NCBI GenBank assembly: GCA_034439615.1
Contig: JAWXAT010000009.1
Span: 1-64,000, forward strand
DNA length: 64,000 bases
Direction: 5' to 3'
DNA from: Oligoflexia bacterium
GTDB taxonomy: Bacteria > Bdellovibrionota > Bdellovibrionia > JABDDW01
Position 1 is the stretch's first letter. Each line of letters begins with the position of its first letter. The notes under the pieces were generated by a model that ran no database searches, was not told where the DNA came from, and saw nothing but the letters and a program-made list of their open reading frames with translations. A program made the translations under genes and the position numbers. Shown here in pieces: positions 1 through 9,338 of this stretch.

Positions 1-1094
1 AGGCGTGTGATTTTCTCAAGTGCTTGGGGAGCGAGTGTTGATCCGTTGTCACCCTCGAGTCCTTGGGTGTTTATGAGTTCAAACGGAATAGGTTTTGTAG
101 TTCCGCGTACAAGAGAGTGATCGTAAAAATTTACACCGAGCCAATCAATTTTAGCATGCAATATCATCTCACTTGTCAGAATATTTCTTTGGAAGATAAT
201 TTGTTTATCCCAAATAATTCCAGGTTGTGTGTAACGAAATTCTAAGTGTCCTGTTTCTGTAGCTCTGAGCCAGGCCCAGTTACTTATTTCTGAAAGCTCT
301 TTTGCTGCTCGAACGTCTTGTTCATTTTTGAGATCAAAAGGATCAAAAAGCTTAAACCCATAGGCAACACCCACATTGTTTGTACTTCTGGCTTTGTGAA
401 AAGCATACACAGCTAAACGATGAGCCCGTACCGTGTTAAAGGCCGCTTCAAAACCGTTACTGAGACCTTTTTTATGTGGAGGTATTTCACCATTCACATA
501 CGCCAAATGTATAAAACCCATCGGGTCATTAAAGGTCATCCAAAGTCCACAGACGTCACTTAAGTTTTGAGCAACATATTGAGCATAGCGTGCAAAATAC
601 TCGGGGCTTTGAGCTGAAAGCCATCCACCATTTTGATTAAACCAAATGGGGTGAGTAAAATGATGAAGCGATATCATTGGTCTTAGACCCAACTCGCGCA
701 TTCTCTTAAGCACTGTTTTATAATGAGCCATCACTTCAGAGTTAAAAATGCCAGGTTGGGGTTCAATTTTTTCCCACGATAATGAAATGCGAATGGTATT
801 TAGACCGGTACTTTTTGCAGCTTGAAGGTCGTCTTCGTATCGGTTCCAGTGATCAATAGACAAATCAGCATTATCGCCGTTAGCGATGGGTGAATTTTCG
901 GTAGCAGGATGCTCAAATTGATACCAGTCGCCGTTTTCACCGCCACCAGTTACGCCCTCAGTTTGGTGGGCAGAGAAAGCTGCACCCCAGAGAAAGCTCT
1001 TTGGGTATTGTTTTGTCTGTGAATGTGCCGGAAAATTTATGGTGACTATACTTAAAAAAATACCAATGAATAAAAAGGTTCGCATGCTGTACAT
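1..1094 (-). CDS. Secreted glycoside hydrolase family 1 (beta-glucosidase-like), C-terminus outside the window
   Basis: Reading the minus strand from the ATG at 1094 gives 364 residues open to the window edge. Residues 1-26 form a signal peptide ending near PAHS, so the enzyme is probably exported. GH1 landmarks follow in order: FLWGAAFSAHQTEG near the N-terminus, RISLSWEKIEP, HHFTHPIWF, then WMTFNDP and KIDWLGVNFYDHS. The GH1 acid/base motif is normally TFNEP; here codon 190 is GAC, so the catalytic Glu is Asp. The nucleophile ENG motif would lie beyond position 1. A GGGGA ribosome site sits 8 bases before ATG 1094. It is divergent from a xylose-type importer, which suggests hydrolysis of a xylo- or gluco-oligosaccharide for uptake (inference). 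Confidence 0.88.
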   Translation of the reverse strand, partial: MYSMRTFLFIGIFLSIVTINFPAHSQTKQYPKSFLWGAAFSAHQTEGVTGGGENGDWYQFEHPATENSPIANGDNADLSIDHWNRYEDDLQAAKSTGLNTIRISLSWEKIEPQPGIFNSEVMAHYKTVLKRMRELGLRPMISLHHFTHPIWFNQNGGWLSAQSPEYFARYAQYVAQNLSDVCGLWMTFNDPMGFIHLAYVNGEIPPHKKGLSNGFEAAFNTVRAHRLAVYAFHKARSTNNVGVAYGFKLFDPFDLKNEQDVRAAKELSEISNWAWLRATETGHLEFRYTQPGIIWDKQIIFQRNILTSEMILHAKIDWLGVNFYDHSLVRGTTKPIPFELINTQGLEGDNGSTLAPQALEKITR

Positions 1095-1189
1095 CAAAGT
1101 TCCCCATAAAAATTACCCAGGCTTCTTATGACTCATTGGGCTCAGCATTCCAAGAAAAAACTGCACGGCTAAGTTGTGGTTTTGAAATG

Positions 1190-1218
1190 TTGACAGTCTA
1201 AGAGGTGGGGTCTATGAA
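1190..1218 (+). promoter_or_regulatory. Sigma-70-type promoter of xylFGH
   Basis: TTGACA at 1190-1195 is followed after 17 bases by TATGAA at 1213-1218. It lies 32 bases before the xylF start, and an AGGAG ribosome site stands 8 bases before that ATG. No clear operator palindrome was seen. Confidence 0.65.
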
Positions 1219-1250
1219 CATGAAGACTTGGTTCGATAGGAGATCACACG

Positions 1251-2264
1251 ATGTTTACAAAGATTTTAGCAATTGGGTTTGCCTCATTAATCGGTTTTTC
1301 AGCTCACGGTGCTGATAAGAAAATTCGCATCGGCCTTTCAATGGACACTCTCAAAGAAGAGCGTTGGCAACGTGACCGAGATCTTTTTGTGAAACGTGCA
1401 AAAGAGCTAGGGGCCGAGGTTCTAGTTCAATCAGCCAATGGAAACGATGCTTTGCAATTCAGCCAAGCAGAAAATCTACTCACCCAAGGTGTAGATGTTT
1501 TAGTTGTGGTTCCCCATAACGGTGTAGTAGCCGCATCGATAGTAGTAGCCGCTCACAAAGCTGGTAAAAAAGTCGTAAGCTATGACCGTTTGATTCAAAA
1601 TTCAGATGTAGATCTCTACTTATCTTTTGACCCAGTTGAAGTAGGACGACTTCAAGCCGCTTATCTAGTTGAGCATGTGAAAAAAGGAAATTTCGTGTTG
1701 ATTGGTGGTTCACCCACTGATTCAAACGCAAAACTTGCACGAAAAGGTCAAATGCAAGCACTTCAACCGGCCATTGACCGTGGCGATATTAAAATTGTAA
1801 CAGACGCTTGGGCTCGTGAGTGGCAAGCGAGTGAGGCATTGAAGCACACGGAGAATGCTCTAAGTAAAAACAATAATAATGTTCAAGCAATTGTAGCTTC
1901 AAATGACGGAACAGCCGGTGGTGCTATATCTGCACTCAAACAACAAAATCTTGCTGGCAAAGTAATGGTTTCTGGTCAAGACGCTGATCTAACTGCATGT
2001 CAACGTATCGTTGAAGGCACACAAAGCATGACTGTTTACAAACCCATCCAAGCCCTTGCCTATAAAGCAGCTGAATCTGCAGTTGCTTTGGCTAAAGGCG
2101 AAGCTGTTGTAGCCAATACAACAATCAATAATGGTAAAAAAGAAGTTCCATCTTTATTAATTAAGCCAATTCAAGTTGATAAAAATAATATCGACTTAAC
2201 AGTGGTTAAAGATGGTTTTCATCCTCGTGAAGCTGTTTACAAAAACGTCGCTAAACGCAAATAA
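1251..2264 (+). CDS. xylF: D-xylose ABC transporter, periplasmic substrate-binding protein
   Basis: 337 residues with a signal peptide (about 1-20, cleavage after SAHGA). The mature protein is a periplasmic binding protein type 1 of the XylF group: it contains LKEERWQRDRD, VQSANGN, SYDRLIQNSD, GGSPTDSNAKL, VASNDGTAGGA and SGQDAD, all very close to XylF signatures around the sugar pocket. It would capture xylose (or a related monosaccharide) in the periplasm and deliver it to XylGH. First gene of a three-gene operon, 5 bases before xylG. Assignment to the XylF family is firm; the exact sugar is inferred. Confidence 0.93.
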   Translation: MFTKILAIGFASLIGFSAHGADKKIRIGLSMDTLKEERWQRDRDLFVKRAKELGAEVLVQSANGNDALQFSQAENLLTQGVDVLVVVPHNGVVAASIVVAAHKAGKKVVSYDRLIQNSDVDLYLSFDPVEVGRLQAAYLVEHVKKGNFVLIGGSPTDSNAKLARKGQMQALQPAIDRGDIKIVTDAWAREWQASEALKHTENALSKNNNNVQAIVASNDGTAGGAISALKQQNLAGKVMVSGQDADLTACQRIVEGTQSMTVYKPIQALAYKAAESAVALAKGEAVVANTTINNGKKEVPSLLIKPIQVDKNNIDLTVVKDGFHPREAVYKNVAKRK

Positions 2265-2269
2265 AATTC

Positions 2270-3790
2270 ATGACTGACAATGTGCTTCTTGAAATGCGTG
2301 GAATTTCAAAGGAGTTCTCGGGTGTCCGAGCGCTTAACCTTGTTTCTTTTAACGTAAAACAAGGCGAAATTCATGCACTGTGTGGTGAGAACGGTGCTGG
2401 CAAGAGCACACTCATGAAAATTTTGGCAGGATTTTATCCTCATCGTTCATATTCAGGGGATGTGCTAATTAATGGCAAGACCCAAGAGTACAAAGGTATT
2501 CGTGATAGTGAAAAAGCTGGAATTGCCATTATTCATCAAGAGCTATCACTTATTCCTGAGATGACCATTGGAGAAAATATTTTTATTGGCCGAGAACCTT
2601 CTTCGTTAGGATTCATCGATTGGAACACTCTTTACACTAAAACTAAAAAATTACTTGATTCAATAGGGCTTAAAATTAATCCGCTAACACCTGTAAAACA
2701 TTTGGGCATCGGGCAACAACAACTTGTCGAAATCGCAAAAGCTCTGAGCCATAACCCCAGCATTCTTGTACTTGATGAACCCACATCGGCTTTAGCAAAA
2801 GATGAAATTGAAATTTTATTAAAACTTTTAAAAGATCTTAAAAACCGCGGCGTCACATGTGTACTTATCTCTCATAAACTTAATGAAGTATTAGACGTGT
2901 CAGATAGAATCACTATTTTAAGAGATGGTAGGGCAGTAAAAACACTAGAGCTTAGTGAAGCGACTCAAGATATTATTATTTCCCATATGGTTGGGCGTGA
3001 ACTTAAAGATTTTTATCCACGTCTTACTCGTAAAATAGGGGATGTACTATTTGAAGCTAGAAACTTTACAGTCGCAAACACAAATATGCCCGGAAAATAT
3101 ATTTTAAATAATGCAAGTTTTGTCGTTAAGCGTGGAGAAATTTTAGGTATCTCGGGCCTTATGGGAGCTGGGCGTACAGAGTTTTTGCAAACTATTTTTG
3201 GTGTGAAACTTGGTAAGACCCAAGGTGAAGTTTATCTCAATGGTGAGTTATTAAAAATTTCTTCGCCTCACGATGCGATAAAAGCGGGGCTTTCGCTTTT
3301 GCCGGAAGATCGAAAACGTCATGGCTTGGTTTTAGAAGATACTGTGGCAAAAAATATGAGCCTTGCGGGCCTTAATAAAATTTCACAATTAGGAATAGTA
3401 AATTTTCAAGCAGAACGAATTTATGCACTCAAGCAACTTAAAGATTTACACATTAAAGCATCATCGATTCAAGCCCCAGTTAAAAGTTTAAGTGGTGGTA
3501 ACCAACAAAAAGTAGTCATCGCTAAATGCCTTATGACAACGCCTAAAGTTTTATTTTTAGATGAACCTACGCGGGGCATAGATGTAGGTGCTAAAGCTGA
3601 AATCTATCAGCTCATGAATGAATTGGCGGCTCAAGGTTTAGCTATCGTTATGGTTTCATCAGAGTTACCTGAAATTTTGGGTGTGAGTGATCGTATAATT
3701 GTGATGAGTGAGGGGCGTATTTCGGGTGAGTTTTTGTGTGCAGATGCGACCCAAGAAAAAATCATGGCCCAGGCGACAGTGAGGATGTAA
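2270..3790 (+). CDS. xylG: D-xylose ABC transporter, ATP-binding subunit
   Basis: 506 residues with two fused nucleotide-binding domains, as in RbsA/MglA/XylG (E. coli XylG is about 513). Domain 1 has Walker A GENGAGKST and Walker B ILVLDEPTSAL. Domain 2 has the degenerate P-loop GLMGAGRTE that is normal for this family, the signature LSGGNQQKV and Walker B VLFLDEPTRGIDVGAKAE. It energises sugar uptake on the cytoplasmic face. The ATG follows xylF by 5 bases and the stop overlaps the xylH start (TAATG), which implies translational coupling. Confidence 0.93.
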   Translation: MTDNVLLEMRGISKEFSGVRALNLVSFNVKQGEIHALCGENGAGKSTLMKILAGFYPHRSYSGDVLINGKTQEYKGIRDSEKAGIAIIHQELSLIPEMTIGENIFIGREPSSLGFIDWNTLYTKTKKLLDSIGLKINPLTPVKHLGIGQQQLVEIAKALSHNPSILVLDEPTSALAKDEIEILLKLLKDLKNRGVTCVLISHKLNEVLDVSDRITILRDGRAVKTLELSEATQDIIISHMVGRELKDFYPRLTRKIGDVLFEARNFTVANTNMPGKYILNNASFVVKRGEILGISGLMGAGRTEFLQTIFGVKLGKTQGEVYLNGELLKISSPHDAIKAGLSLLPEDRKRHGLVLEDTVAKNMSLAGLNKISQLGIVNFQAERIYALKQLKDLHIKASSIQAPVKSLSGGNQQKVVIAKCLMTTPKVLFLDEPTRGIDVGAKAEIYQLMNELAAQGLAIVMVSSELPEILGVSDRIIVMSEGRISGEFLCADATQEKIMAQATVRM

Positions 3791-4914
3791 TGAATTTTAA
3801 AAAATCATTAAGAACATACACCATGGTTTTTGCACTATTTGCGATCTGGGCGATTTTTGAAGTTCAGACAGATGGGGCTTTTTTACAAGCGCGCAATCTG
3901 TCTAATCTTTTGCGACAGATGTCGGTGACTTCTATTTTATCAATCGGAATGGTTCTTATTATAGTGGCCGGTCATATAGATCTTTCTGTGGGTTCAGTTG
4001 TATGTTTTTTAGGTGCAATCTTAACGGTCGCAAATACAAAAATGGGTTATTCACCTTCAGTTTCTGTGGCAATAGCACTTAGTGCAGGTGCGCTGATTGG
4101 TCTGATGAACGGCTATCTCTTAAGTTATCAGCGCATTCCATCTTTTATTGTCACACTTGGCGGCATGATGGCTTTTCGCGGAGCTGCCATGATGGTTACT
4201 AAAAACGAAACAATTCCACTTGAGGCCGGCTGGATTCAAACCATGGGTACAGGGTATGTGAATGCAAAAGCAGGTTGGATCATTTGTATTTTTTCTTTGA
4301 TGGTCACATGCTTAGCACTTATTTGGGGTCGCCAATCAGAAATAAAATCGGGGCTTGAATCAACACCACTTTCAAAATTTATTTTAAAACTGCTTGGCCT
4401 CGCATTTATTGTTTTGAGCTCAATGGCTGTACTCGCTAGTTATGAGGGTATACCTATTCCTGTTTTAATAATGATAGGTCTTATGATCATCGTATATCTA
4501 GCAGCTACAAGAACTACATGGGGTCGCCATATTTATGCGATTGGCGGCAATAGTGATGCTGCATTTTTATCAGGTATTAATATTAAATTTCGCACTCTAA
4601 GTATTTATGTATTGATGGGGCTGCTCTCTGCTATAGGCGGAATTATTCTCACAGCCCGTGTAGGTAGTGCCTCGCCTGATTCAGGGCAACTTCTTGAACT
4701 CGACGCCATCGCATCATGTGTTATAGGCGGAACAAGTCTCATGGGTGGTAAAGGAAGTGTTCTGGGCGCAATACTTGGAGCCCTTGTTATGGAAAGTCTT
4801 AACAACGGAATGAGTTTGGCGAGCATTGAACCTTTTTGGCAATACATCGTAAAAGGTGTGGTTCTCGTTGCCGCTGTTTGGGCAGATATGCTTTCACAAG
4901 ATGTGAAGGGCTAA
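3790..4914 (+). CDS. xylH: D-xylose ABC transporter, permease subunit
   Basis: 374 residues from the ATG at 3790, which overlaps the last base of the xylG stop; an in-frame start further upstream would lie inside xylG and is unlikely. The chain is hydrophobic, with about ten membrane segments. Family signatures are GMVLIIVAGHIDLSVGSVV, IPSFIVTLGGMMAFRG, RHIYAIGGNSDAAFLSGI and CVIGGTSLMGGKGSVLGA, as in the BPD_transp_2 permeases XylH/RbsC. It forms the membrane channel for XylF-delivered sugar. Last gene of the operon, ending directly at a hairpin terminator. Confidence 0.92.
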   Translation: MNFKKSLRTYTMVFALFAIWAIFEVQTDGAFLQARNLSNLLRQMSVTSILSIGMVLIIVAGHIDLSVGSVVCFLGAILTVANTKMGYSPSVSVAIALSAGALIGLMNGYLLSYQRIPSFIVTLGGMMAFRGAAMMVTKNETIPLEAGWIQTMGTGYVNAKAGWIICIFSLMVTCLALIWGRQSEIKSGLESTPLSKFILKLLGLAFIVLSSMAVLASYEGIPIPVLIMIGLMIIVYLAATRTTWGRHIYAIGGNSDAAFLSGINIKFRTLSIYVLMGLLSAIGGIILTARVGSASPDSGQLLELDAIASCVIGGTSLMGGKGSVLGAILGALVMESLNNGMSLASIEPFWQYIVKGVVLVAAVWADMLSQDVKG

Positions 4915-4958
4915 AAAAAAGCGAGTGATCAGCTGATTCACTCGCTCTTATATTTTTA
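4914..4958. terminator. Bidirectional intrinsic terminator between xylH and the GlsB-like gene
   Basis: An 8-bp stem (GCGAGTGA at 4921-4928 with TCACTCGC at 4938-4945) is flanked by an A run on the left and a T-rich tract on the right. It can therefore end transcription of xylFGH and also of the convergent minus-strand gene. Confidence 0.8.
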
Positions 4959-4967
4959 TTTTTAAAA

Positions 4968-5225
4968 TCAAACTACTGTTCTACGACCAACTGCTAAGCG
5001 ATAAATAAACAACACAAGCATGGCACCAATTACTGATGCGATAAAACCTGCGGGTTCGCCTGCAACGTAGAAATTCATAGCTTGACCTAAGTAGCTGGCA
5101 AGAAAAGCACCAACGATACCAAGAAGTGCGGTGACAATAAAACCACCTGGATCACGGCCTGGCATCATAAACTTAGCGATAACACCAACGATCAAACCAA
5201 CTAGCAAAGTCATTAAAATAGACAT
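4968..5225 (-). CDS. GlsB/YeaQ/YmgE family small membrane protein
   Basis: 85 residues with three hydrophobic segments: residues 1-19, about 31-48 and about 58-76. The pattern LVGLIVGVIAKFMMPGRDPGGF followed by ALLGIVGAFLASYLG is diagnostic for the transglycosylase-associated (GlsB/YeaQ/YmgE) family of inner-membrane proteins. They are often stress-induced and their biochemical role is unknown. Ribosome site AAGGGA lies before the ATG. Single gene between two hairpins. Confidence 0.85.
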   Translation of the reverse strand: MSILMTLLVGLIVGVIAKFMMPGRDPGGFIVTALLGIVGAFLASYLGQAMNFYVAGEPAGFIASVIGAMLVLFIYRLAVGRRTVV

Positions 5226-5336
5226 TGTGTTTCCCTTTCGTAAAAATTTTTAACAATCATTCCTCTGTCATATGTTACTTGAGCAACATCTGGACCGAGT
5301 CAGAACACGTTTATTTTAATTTAAAAGGAATAGAGA

Positions 5337-5351
5337 GAGTCACAATGACTC
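5337..5351 (-). terminator. Possible terminator after phoR
   Basis: GAGTCA/TGACTC hairpin with a 3-base loop, about 30 bases past the phoR stop and followed on the minus strand by a pyrimidine-rich tract. The stem is short, so the call is tentative. Confidence 0.4.
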
Positions 5352-5380
5352 GCATTGGGTTAACTCGCCATGAAGTGTGA

Positions 5381-7174
5381 TCAAATGGGAAAGCGACAAA
5401 TAAAAGTAGCGCCATGGCCTAATTGGCTCTCGACTGACGCTGATCCGCCGTGACGTTGCATGATGTGCTTCACAATAGCTAAGCCTAGGCCTGTACCACC
5501 TTGTTCACGTGAGCGCGCTTTATCGACACGATAAAATCGCTCAAAGAGTCGTGAATGATGTTCGGGGGGAATTCCAGGGCCATGGTCTTTGATTTTAAGC
5601 ACGACATCATGGCGTTCTTGAGTCCAGCTAACTTCTAATGCACACCCTATAGGTGTGTACTTATGCGCATTATCTAAAAGATTTACGAGTACTTGTTCAA
5701 GGCGTCGTGGGTCAGCGTAAACAATTTGTGCGTCAACATGAGTGGTTACAATTTGTTTTTTGCTTTCAAAATTTCCTTGAAGCTGATTAAGAACGCGAAC
5801 CGTAACTTCTTGTGTGCGGACTTGCGCTTTTTGAAGCACATCGGTTGACTCAAGAGCTGAGAGATCTAACAAATCGCCAATGAGTGCCATTAAGCGATTA
5901 ACATTTCTTGAAATAACATCTAAAAATTCTTGTTTGGGTTGAATTCCGCGTTTGCTGTCTTCAACTATTGTATCGGTATAACCCTTAATTGCTGTTAATG
6001 GAGTGCGCAGTTCGTGGGAAACATTGGCTACGAAATCAATTCTGATTTGCTCTGCACCTTTTAGTTCTGTGACATCATGAAATATTCCCACAGCTCCGTA
6101 AATCTCGCTGTTTTGTTTTCTCAAGGGTGCCACAGAAAGTGAGAAGAATTGTTTAGTATTATTTGTTTGCTCAATTTCAATAGCCTTAACTGAAGTTGAT
6201 GTACCTCGATTAAGTGCAGCTTTAAAAGCTTCTAAGATTTCAGGGGCTCTAAACATTTCCCACAATCTAATATTTCTTTTTTGTAATTGCTCTTCGTTAC
6301 CAAAGAGGAGGGCAAAGCGTGTGTTAAAGAAAAGTGGAACGCCTTCTTGGTCAACGGCTAAAATAGCATCAGAAATTGCTGACATGAGAGTGGTTAGTTC
6401 TTCACGCTCTCTATTTAAGCTTTCAGATTTGAGTTTGAGATCAGTTCTAATTTTATCAATTGAAAATTCAAGATCAGACCATTCTCCAAAAGAATCTGTT
6501 TCTAATGTTTCAGGATCAATCTCTGAATTTTCTGAGTGATCGGTTTGCGCCAGAGCATTTTTTGTTTTAACTAAAAGGCGGCCCAACGGAAACACCATGC
6601 GTCTTGCTGACCAAATCGCAAGGGCCATGAAAATTGATGCTACCAAAAGTAAAATAAGTGTTAGTGAATTATCAAAGAGTTTGAGGGTTTCACGTAAAGA
6701 GTTTAAAGAAACTGCACCCCAGAGAATCAATTCTTCTGGCCCTAAATAGAGTGCACCATTAAGACTGTTATCACTATTCTTGCGATCAAATTTAAAATCA
6801 AAGCCGTATGTGTTTAGTTGTGCGTCTAGAATTTCCTTACGCAAAGCAAGGTTTCCTAAATTTCCATAGTTAGGTTGAGAGTCACACAGAATTTCGCCTG
6901 AGCTTGACATAATTAAAAAGCGCATTGTGCCTTCTTTGGTGCGGTGGGTGCACCACGTACGGGCATTAGCGCGATTGAGATCCGGCGACAAGCCAACGAG
7001 AGTGTCGTGGAGTTGCTCGGCTACTTGATTGATATATTTTTGTTTGAAAAAATAACGAGCAGCGAGTCCAGATGCGCCAAGTGCTGCAACCACAAGACAA
7101 GTCTGAATAAGTACCATGCGAAAAAATATACGCCATGGAAAACTTGATTGGCTAAACAGCTTATTCTTTTTCAC
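5381..7174 (-). CDS. phoR: Phosphate-regulon sensor histidine kinase PhoR
   Basis: 597 residues from a GTG at 7174 placed directly after the phoB stop (TAAGTG), with AGGAG just upstream. Membrane segments are at about 15-36 and 172-192 and enclose a periplasmic domain of some 135 residues. A HAMP-like linker, a PAS domain (AISDAILAVDQEGVPLFFNT), the dimerisation box FVANVSHELRTPLTAIKGY (phospho-His near 385) and a HATPase with LLDNAHKYTP, DHGPGIPPEH and GGTGLGLAIVKHI follow. The periplasmic domain is longer than in E. coli PhoR and resembles the Gram-positive/alphaproteobacterial type. It would phosphorylate PhoB under phosphate limitation. Last gene of the pst-pho operon. Confidence 0.9.
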   Translation of the reverse strand: MKKNKLFSQSSFPWRIFFRMVLIQTCLVVAALGASGLAARYFFKQKYINQVAEQLHDTLVGLSPDLNRANARTWCTHRTKEGTMRFLIMSSSGEILCDSQPNYGNLGNLALRKEILDAQLNTYGFDFKFDRKNSDNSLNGALYLGPEELILWGAVSLNSLRETLKLFDNSLTLILLLVASIFMALAIWSARRMVFPLGRLLVKTKNALAQTDHSENSEIDPETLETDSFGEWSDLEFSIDKIRTDLKLKSESLNREREELTTLMSAISDAILAVDQEGVPLFFNTRFALLFGNEEQLQKRNIRLWEMFRAPEILEAFKAALNRGTSTSVKAIEIEQTNNTKQFFSLSVAPLRKQNSEIYGAVGIFHDVTELKGAEQIRIDFVANVSHELRTPLTAIKGYTDTIVEDSKRGIQPKQEFLDVISRNVNRLMALIGDLLDLSALESTDVLQKAQVRTQEVTVRVLNQLQGNFESKKQIVTTHVDAQIVYADPRRLEQVLVNLLDNAHKYTPIGCALEVSWTQERHDVVLKIKDHGPGIPPEHHSRLFERFYRVDKARSREQGGTGLGLAIVKHIMQRHGGSASVESQLGHGATFICRFPI

Positions 7175-7879
7175 TTAACTCCTAATGCGATAACCAATCC
7201 CACGAATCGTTTCAACCACGTCTGCACAATCTCCCAATTTTTTTCTGAGTCCAAAAATATGGGTGTCCACGGTGCGATCAATAACAGCTACACCCTGACC
7301 TTGAACAAGCTTGATTAAATTTTCACGAGATAAAACACGCCCACGATTTTCTGTGAGGGCTGATAATAATTTAAATTCTGATGGTGTTAGATCTACTTTT
7401 ATAGAGGCACAGGTTACTTCATGGGCATCTACATTAATGGTTAAGTTGCCGATGTGTTGTTTGTTTGTCTTTGGTTCTAAAAGACTCTTTGCCCTTCTTA
7501 ACAAGGCACGCACGCGAGCTAAGAAAATAGAAATTTCAAAAGGTTTGGTGACGTAATCATCAGCGCCCATCTCTAAACCCAAAACCATATCAGCCGCATC
7601 TGCACGGGCTGTGACCATTAAAATCGGTACTTGAGATTTTGCGTCACTGAGTTGACGAACCCGTTTACAAATTTCAAGACCTGAAACACCAGGTAACATC
7701 CAATCTAAGATGATGAGTGCATTGTCATTATTTTGAATGAGTTTAATTGCTGATTCACCATCTTCAGCTTCAATGGTGCGTAAACCTTCACGGTTAAGGT
7801 GTAAAAGCATTAAATCACGAACATCTTTTTCATCTTCTACAACTAAGACTTGAGGATTGTTCAATGACTGATCCATCAT
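7175..7879 (-). CDS. phoB: Phosphate-regulon response regulator PhoB
   Basis: 234 residues. N-terminal receiver with the acidic pair in VVEDEKD, the phospho-acceptor Asp59 in IILDWMLPG and Lys112 in TKPFE. The C-terminal OmpR/PhoB winged helix carries LTPSEFKLLSAL, VIDRTVDTHIFGLRKKLG and ETIRGIGYR. The ATG overlaps the phoU stop by 4 bases, and phoR starts immediately after the stop, so stoichiometric translation with its kinase is likely. It activates Pho-box promoters when phosphorylated; I could not find a convincing Pho box in the window. Confidence 0.93.
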   Translation of the reverse strand: MMDQSLNNPQVLVVEDEKDVRDLMLLHLNREGLRTIEAEDGESAIKLIQNNDNALIILDWMLPGVSGLEICKRVRQLSDAKSQVPILMVTARADAADMVLGLEMGADDYVTKPFEISIFLARVRALLRRAKSLLEPKTNKQHIGNLTINVDAHEVTCASIKVDLTPSEFKLLSALTENRGRVLSRENLIKLVQGQGVAVIDRTVDTHIFGLRKKLGDCADVVETIRGIGYRIRS

Positions 7880-8562
7880 TTCAACGACTCCTTAATTGAT
7901 TCAGGTCGTGGAGAATGTCGAATGTCTTCGCCAGTAATAGCAAAAATAATATCTTCTGCAATATTTGTAGCGTGATCACCAATGCGTTCAAGATTACGTG
8001 CTACTAAAATGAGATTTAAGCCTTGCTCTACATCTTGGCTGTTGGTTTTTAGATGTTCAATAATATCGGTAAATATTTTATTTTTAAAAGCATCAACCTT
8101 ATCGTCACGTTTCAAAACATCACGGGCAAGTTCTTCTGAGCTTTGAACAAAGGCATCAAATGATTCGCGCACCATAAATCTAACTTCGGTGGACATTTTA
8201 GGAATATCAATCAAAGGCTTAATCGGTAGGCCTTTTAAATATCGACCCGCATTGTGCGCAATATTAACGGCTTGGTCACCCATGCGCTCAAGATCTGTAT
8301 TGCTTTTTAGAATGGCGATAATTAATCGAAGATCCTTTGCAAGTGGCTGCTGAAGGGCTAAGAGTTTTAAGCAACCATCATCAATGTCGATGTGAGCTTG
8401 ATTTACCTTTTTTTCGATCTCAAATACTAAATCAAGCTTATGAAGGCTGCCCTCAATAAGTGCTTGTGTAGCATTTTCGATTGCTCGCTCGACATACCCA
8501 GCCATAGAGAGAAGTTGTTCTTTTAGCTCTCTTAAACTTGTGTCGAAATGTCGTTCTGTCAT
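7876..8562 (-). CDS. phoU: Phosphate transport regulator PhoU
   Basis: 228 residues, all-helical, with the duplicated PhoU helical bundle. Metal-binding acidic motifs are [13 protein letters not shown] (about residues 90-102) and [16 protein letters not shown] (near 190-205). PhoU links PstSCAB activity to PhoR and keeps the regulon off when phosphate is plentiful. The start overlaps the pstB stop and the stop overlaps phoB, both by ATGA. Confidence 0.93.
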   Translation of the reverse strand: MTERHFDTSLRELKEQLLSMAGYVERAIENATQALIEGSLHKLDLVFEIEKKVNQAHIDIDDGCLKLLALQQPLAKDLRLIIAILKSNTDLERMGDQAVNIAHNAGRYLKGLPIKPLIDIPKMSTEVRFMVRESFDAFVQSSEELARDVLKRDDKVDAFKNKIFTDIIEHLKTNSQDVEQGLNLILVARNLERIGDHATNIAEDIIFAITGEDIRHSPRPESIKESLK

Positions 8563-9332
8563 CCGAACCTCCCTGTAATATAACGCTCGGTACTGTTCTC
8601 TTTTGGTTTAGTGAAAATCTGGGAAGTATTACCAAACTCTATGAGTTCGCCCAAAAGAAAGAATGCCGTGTGGTCTGAAATTCGAGCGGCCTGTTGCATG
8701 TTGTGTGTAACAATAATAACGGTAACTGTCTTTCTTAATTCTGTCATCAATTCTTCAATTTTAGCAGTAGAGATCGGGTCAAGTGCACTGGTGGGTTCGT
8801 CCATTAAAAGTATACGTGGTTCAACTGCTAACGCTCGGGCGATACAAAGTCTTTGTTGTTGTCCACCTGAGAGACTAGTACCTGGAGCGTGAAGTTTGTC
8901 TTTTACTTCCCCCCAAAGGGCCGATTGAATCAAACTTCTTTCGACGATGTCTTTAAGAACATTGCGGCGTTTCACACCCGCTAGTCTTAAACCGATAGCC
9001 ACATTGTCAAAAATAGAAAATGCAGGAAACGGATTTGGCTTTTGAAATACCATCCCGATATTACGTCTAAGCTGAACGGGGTCAACACCTTTACCATAAA
9101 TATCTTTTCCTTCGAGAACCACACTTCCAGTTGCTGAAGCTCCCGGCACTTCTTCATGCAAACGATTTAAGCATCGAATGAAAGTAGATTTACCGCAGCC
9201 CGAAGGGCCGATGATCGCTGTCACTGTATTTGGGTGATAGTCTATGCTGATATTACGAACTGCATGGACTTCGCCGAAATATGCATTGAGGTTTTTTACC
9301 TCAAATATGGGTTTTGAATTTGGCGTTTCCAT
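8559..9332 (-). CDS. pstB: Phosphate ABC transporter, ATPase PstB
   Basis: 257 residues, the standard PstB length. Walker [10 protein letters not shown], the PstB-typical [16 protein letters not shown]-loop, signature [15 protein letters not shown], Walker [14 protein letters not shown] and the switch His in [13 protein letters not shown] are all present. It powers high-affinity phosphate uptake with PstA and PstC. The ATG is preceded by GGGAG and lies 6 bases past the pstA stop; the end overlaps phoU. Confidence 0.95.
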   Translation of the reverse strand: METPNSKPIFEVKNLNAYFGEVHAVRNISIDYHPNTVTAIIGPSGCGKSTFIRCLNRLHEEVPGASATGSVVLEGKDIYGKGVDPVQLRRNIGMVFQKPNPFPAFSIFDNVAIGLRLAGVKRRNVLKDIVERSLIQSALWGEVKDKLHAPGTSLSGGQQQRLCIARALAVEPRILLMDEPTSALDPISTAKIEELMTELRKTVTVIIVTHNMQQAARISDHTAFFLLGELIEFGNTSQIFTKPKENSTERYITGRFG

Positions 9333-9338
9333 TAAATA

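Noticed and set aside
6321-6539. Open frames opposite phoR, and similar opposite-strand frames over pstA, xylG and batC.
   Set aside because: They are shadows of well-supported genes without ribosome sites or recognisable motifs.
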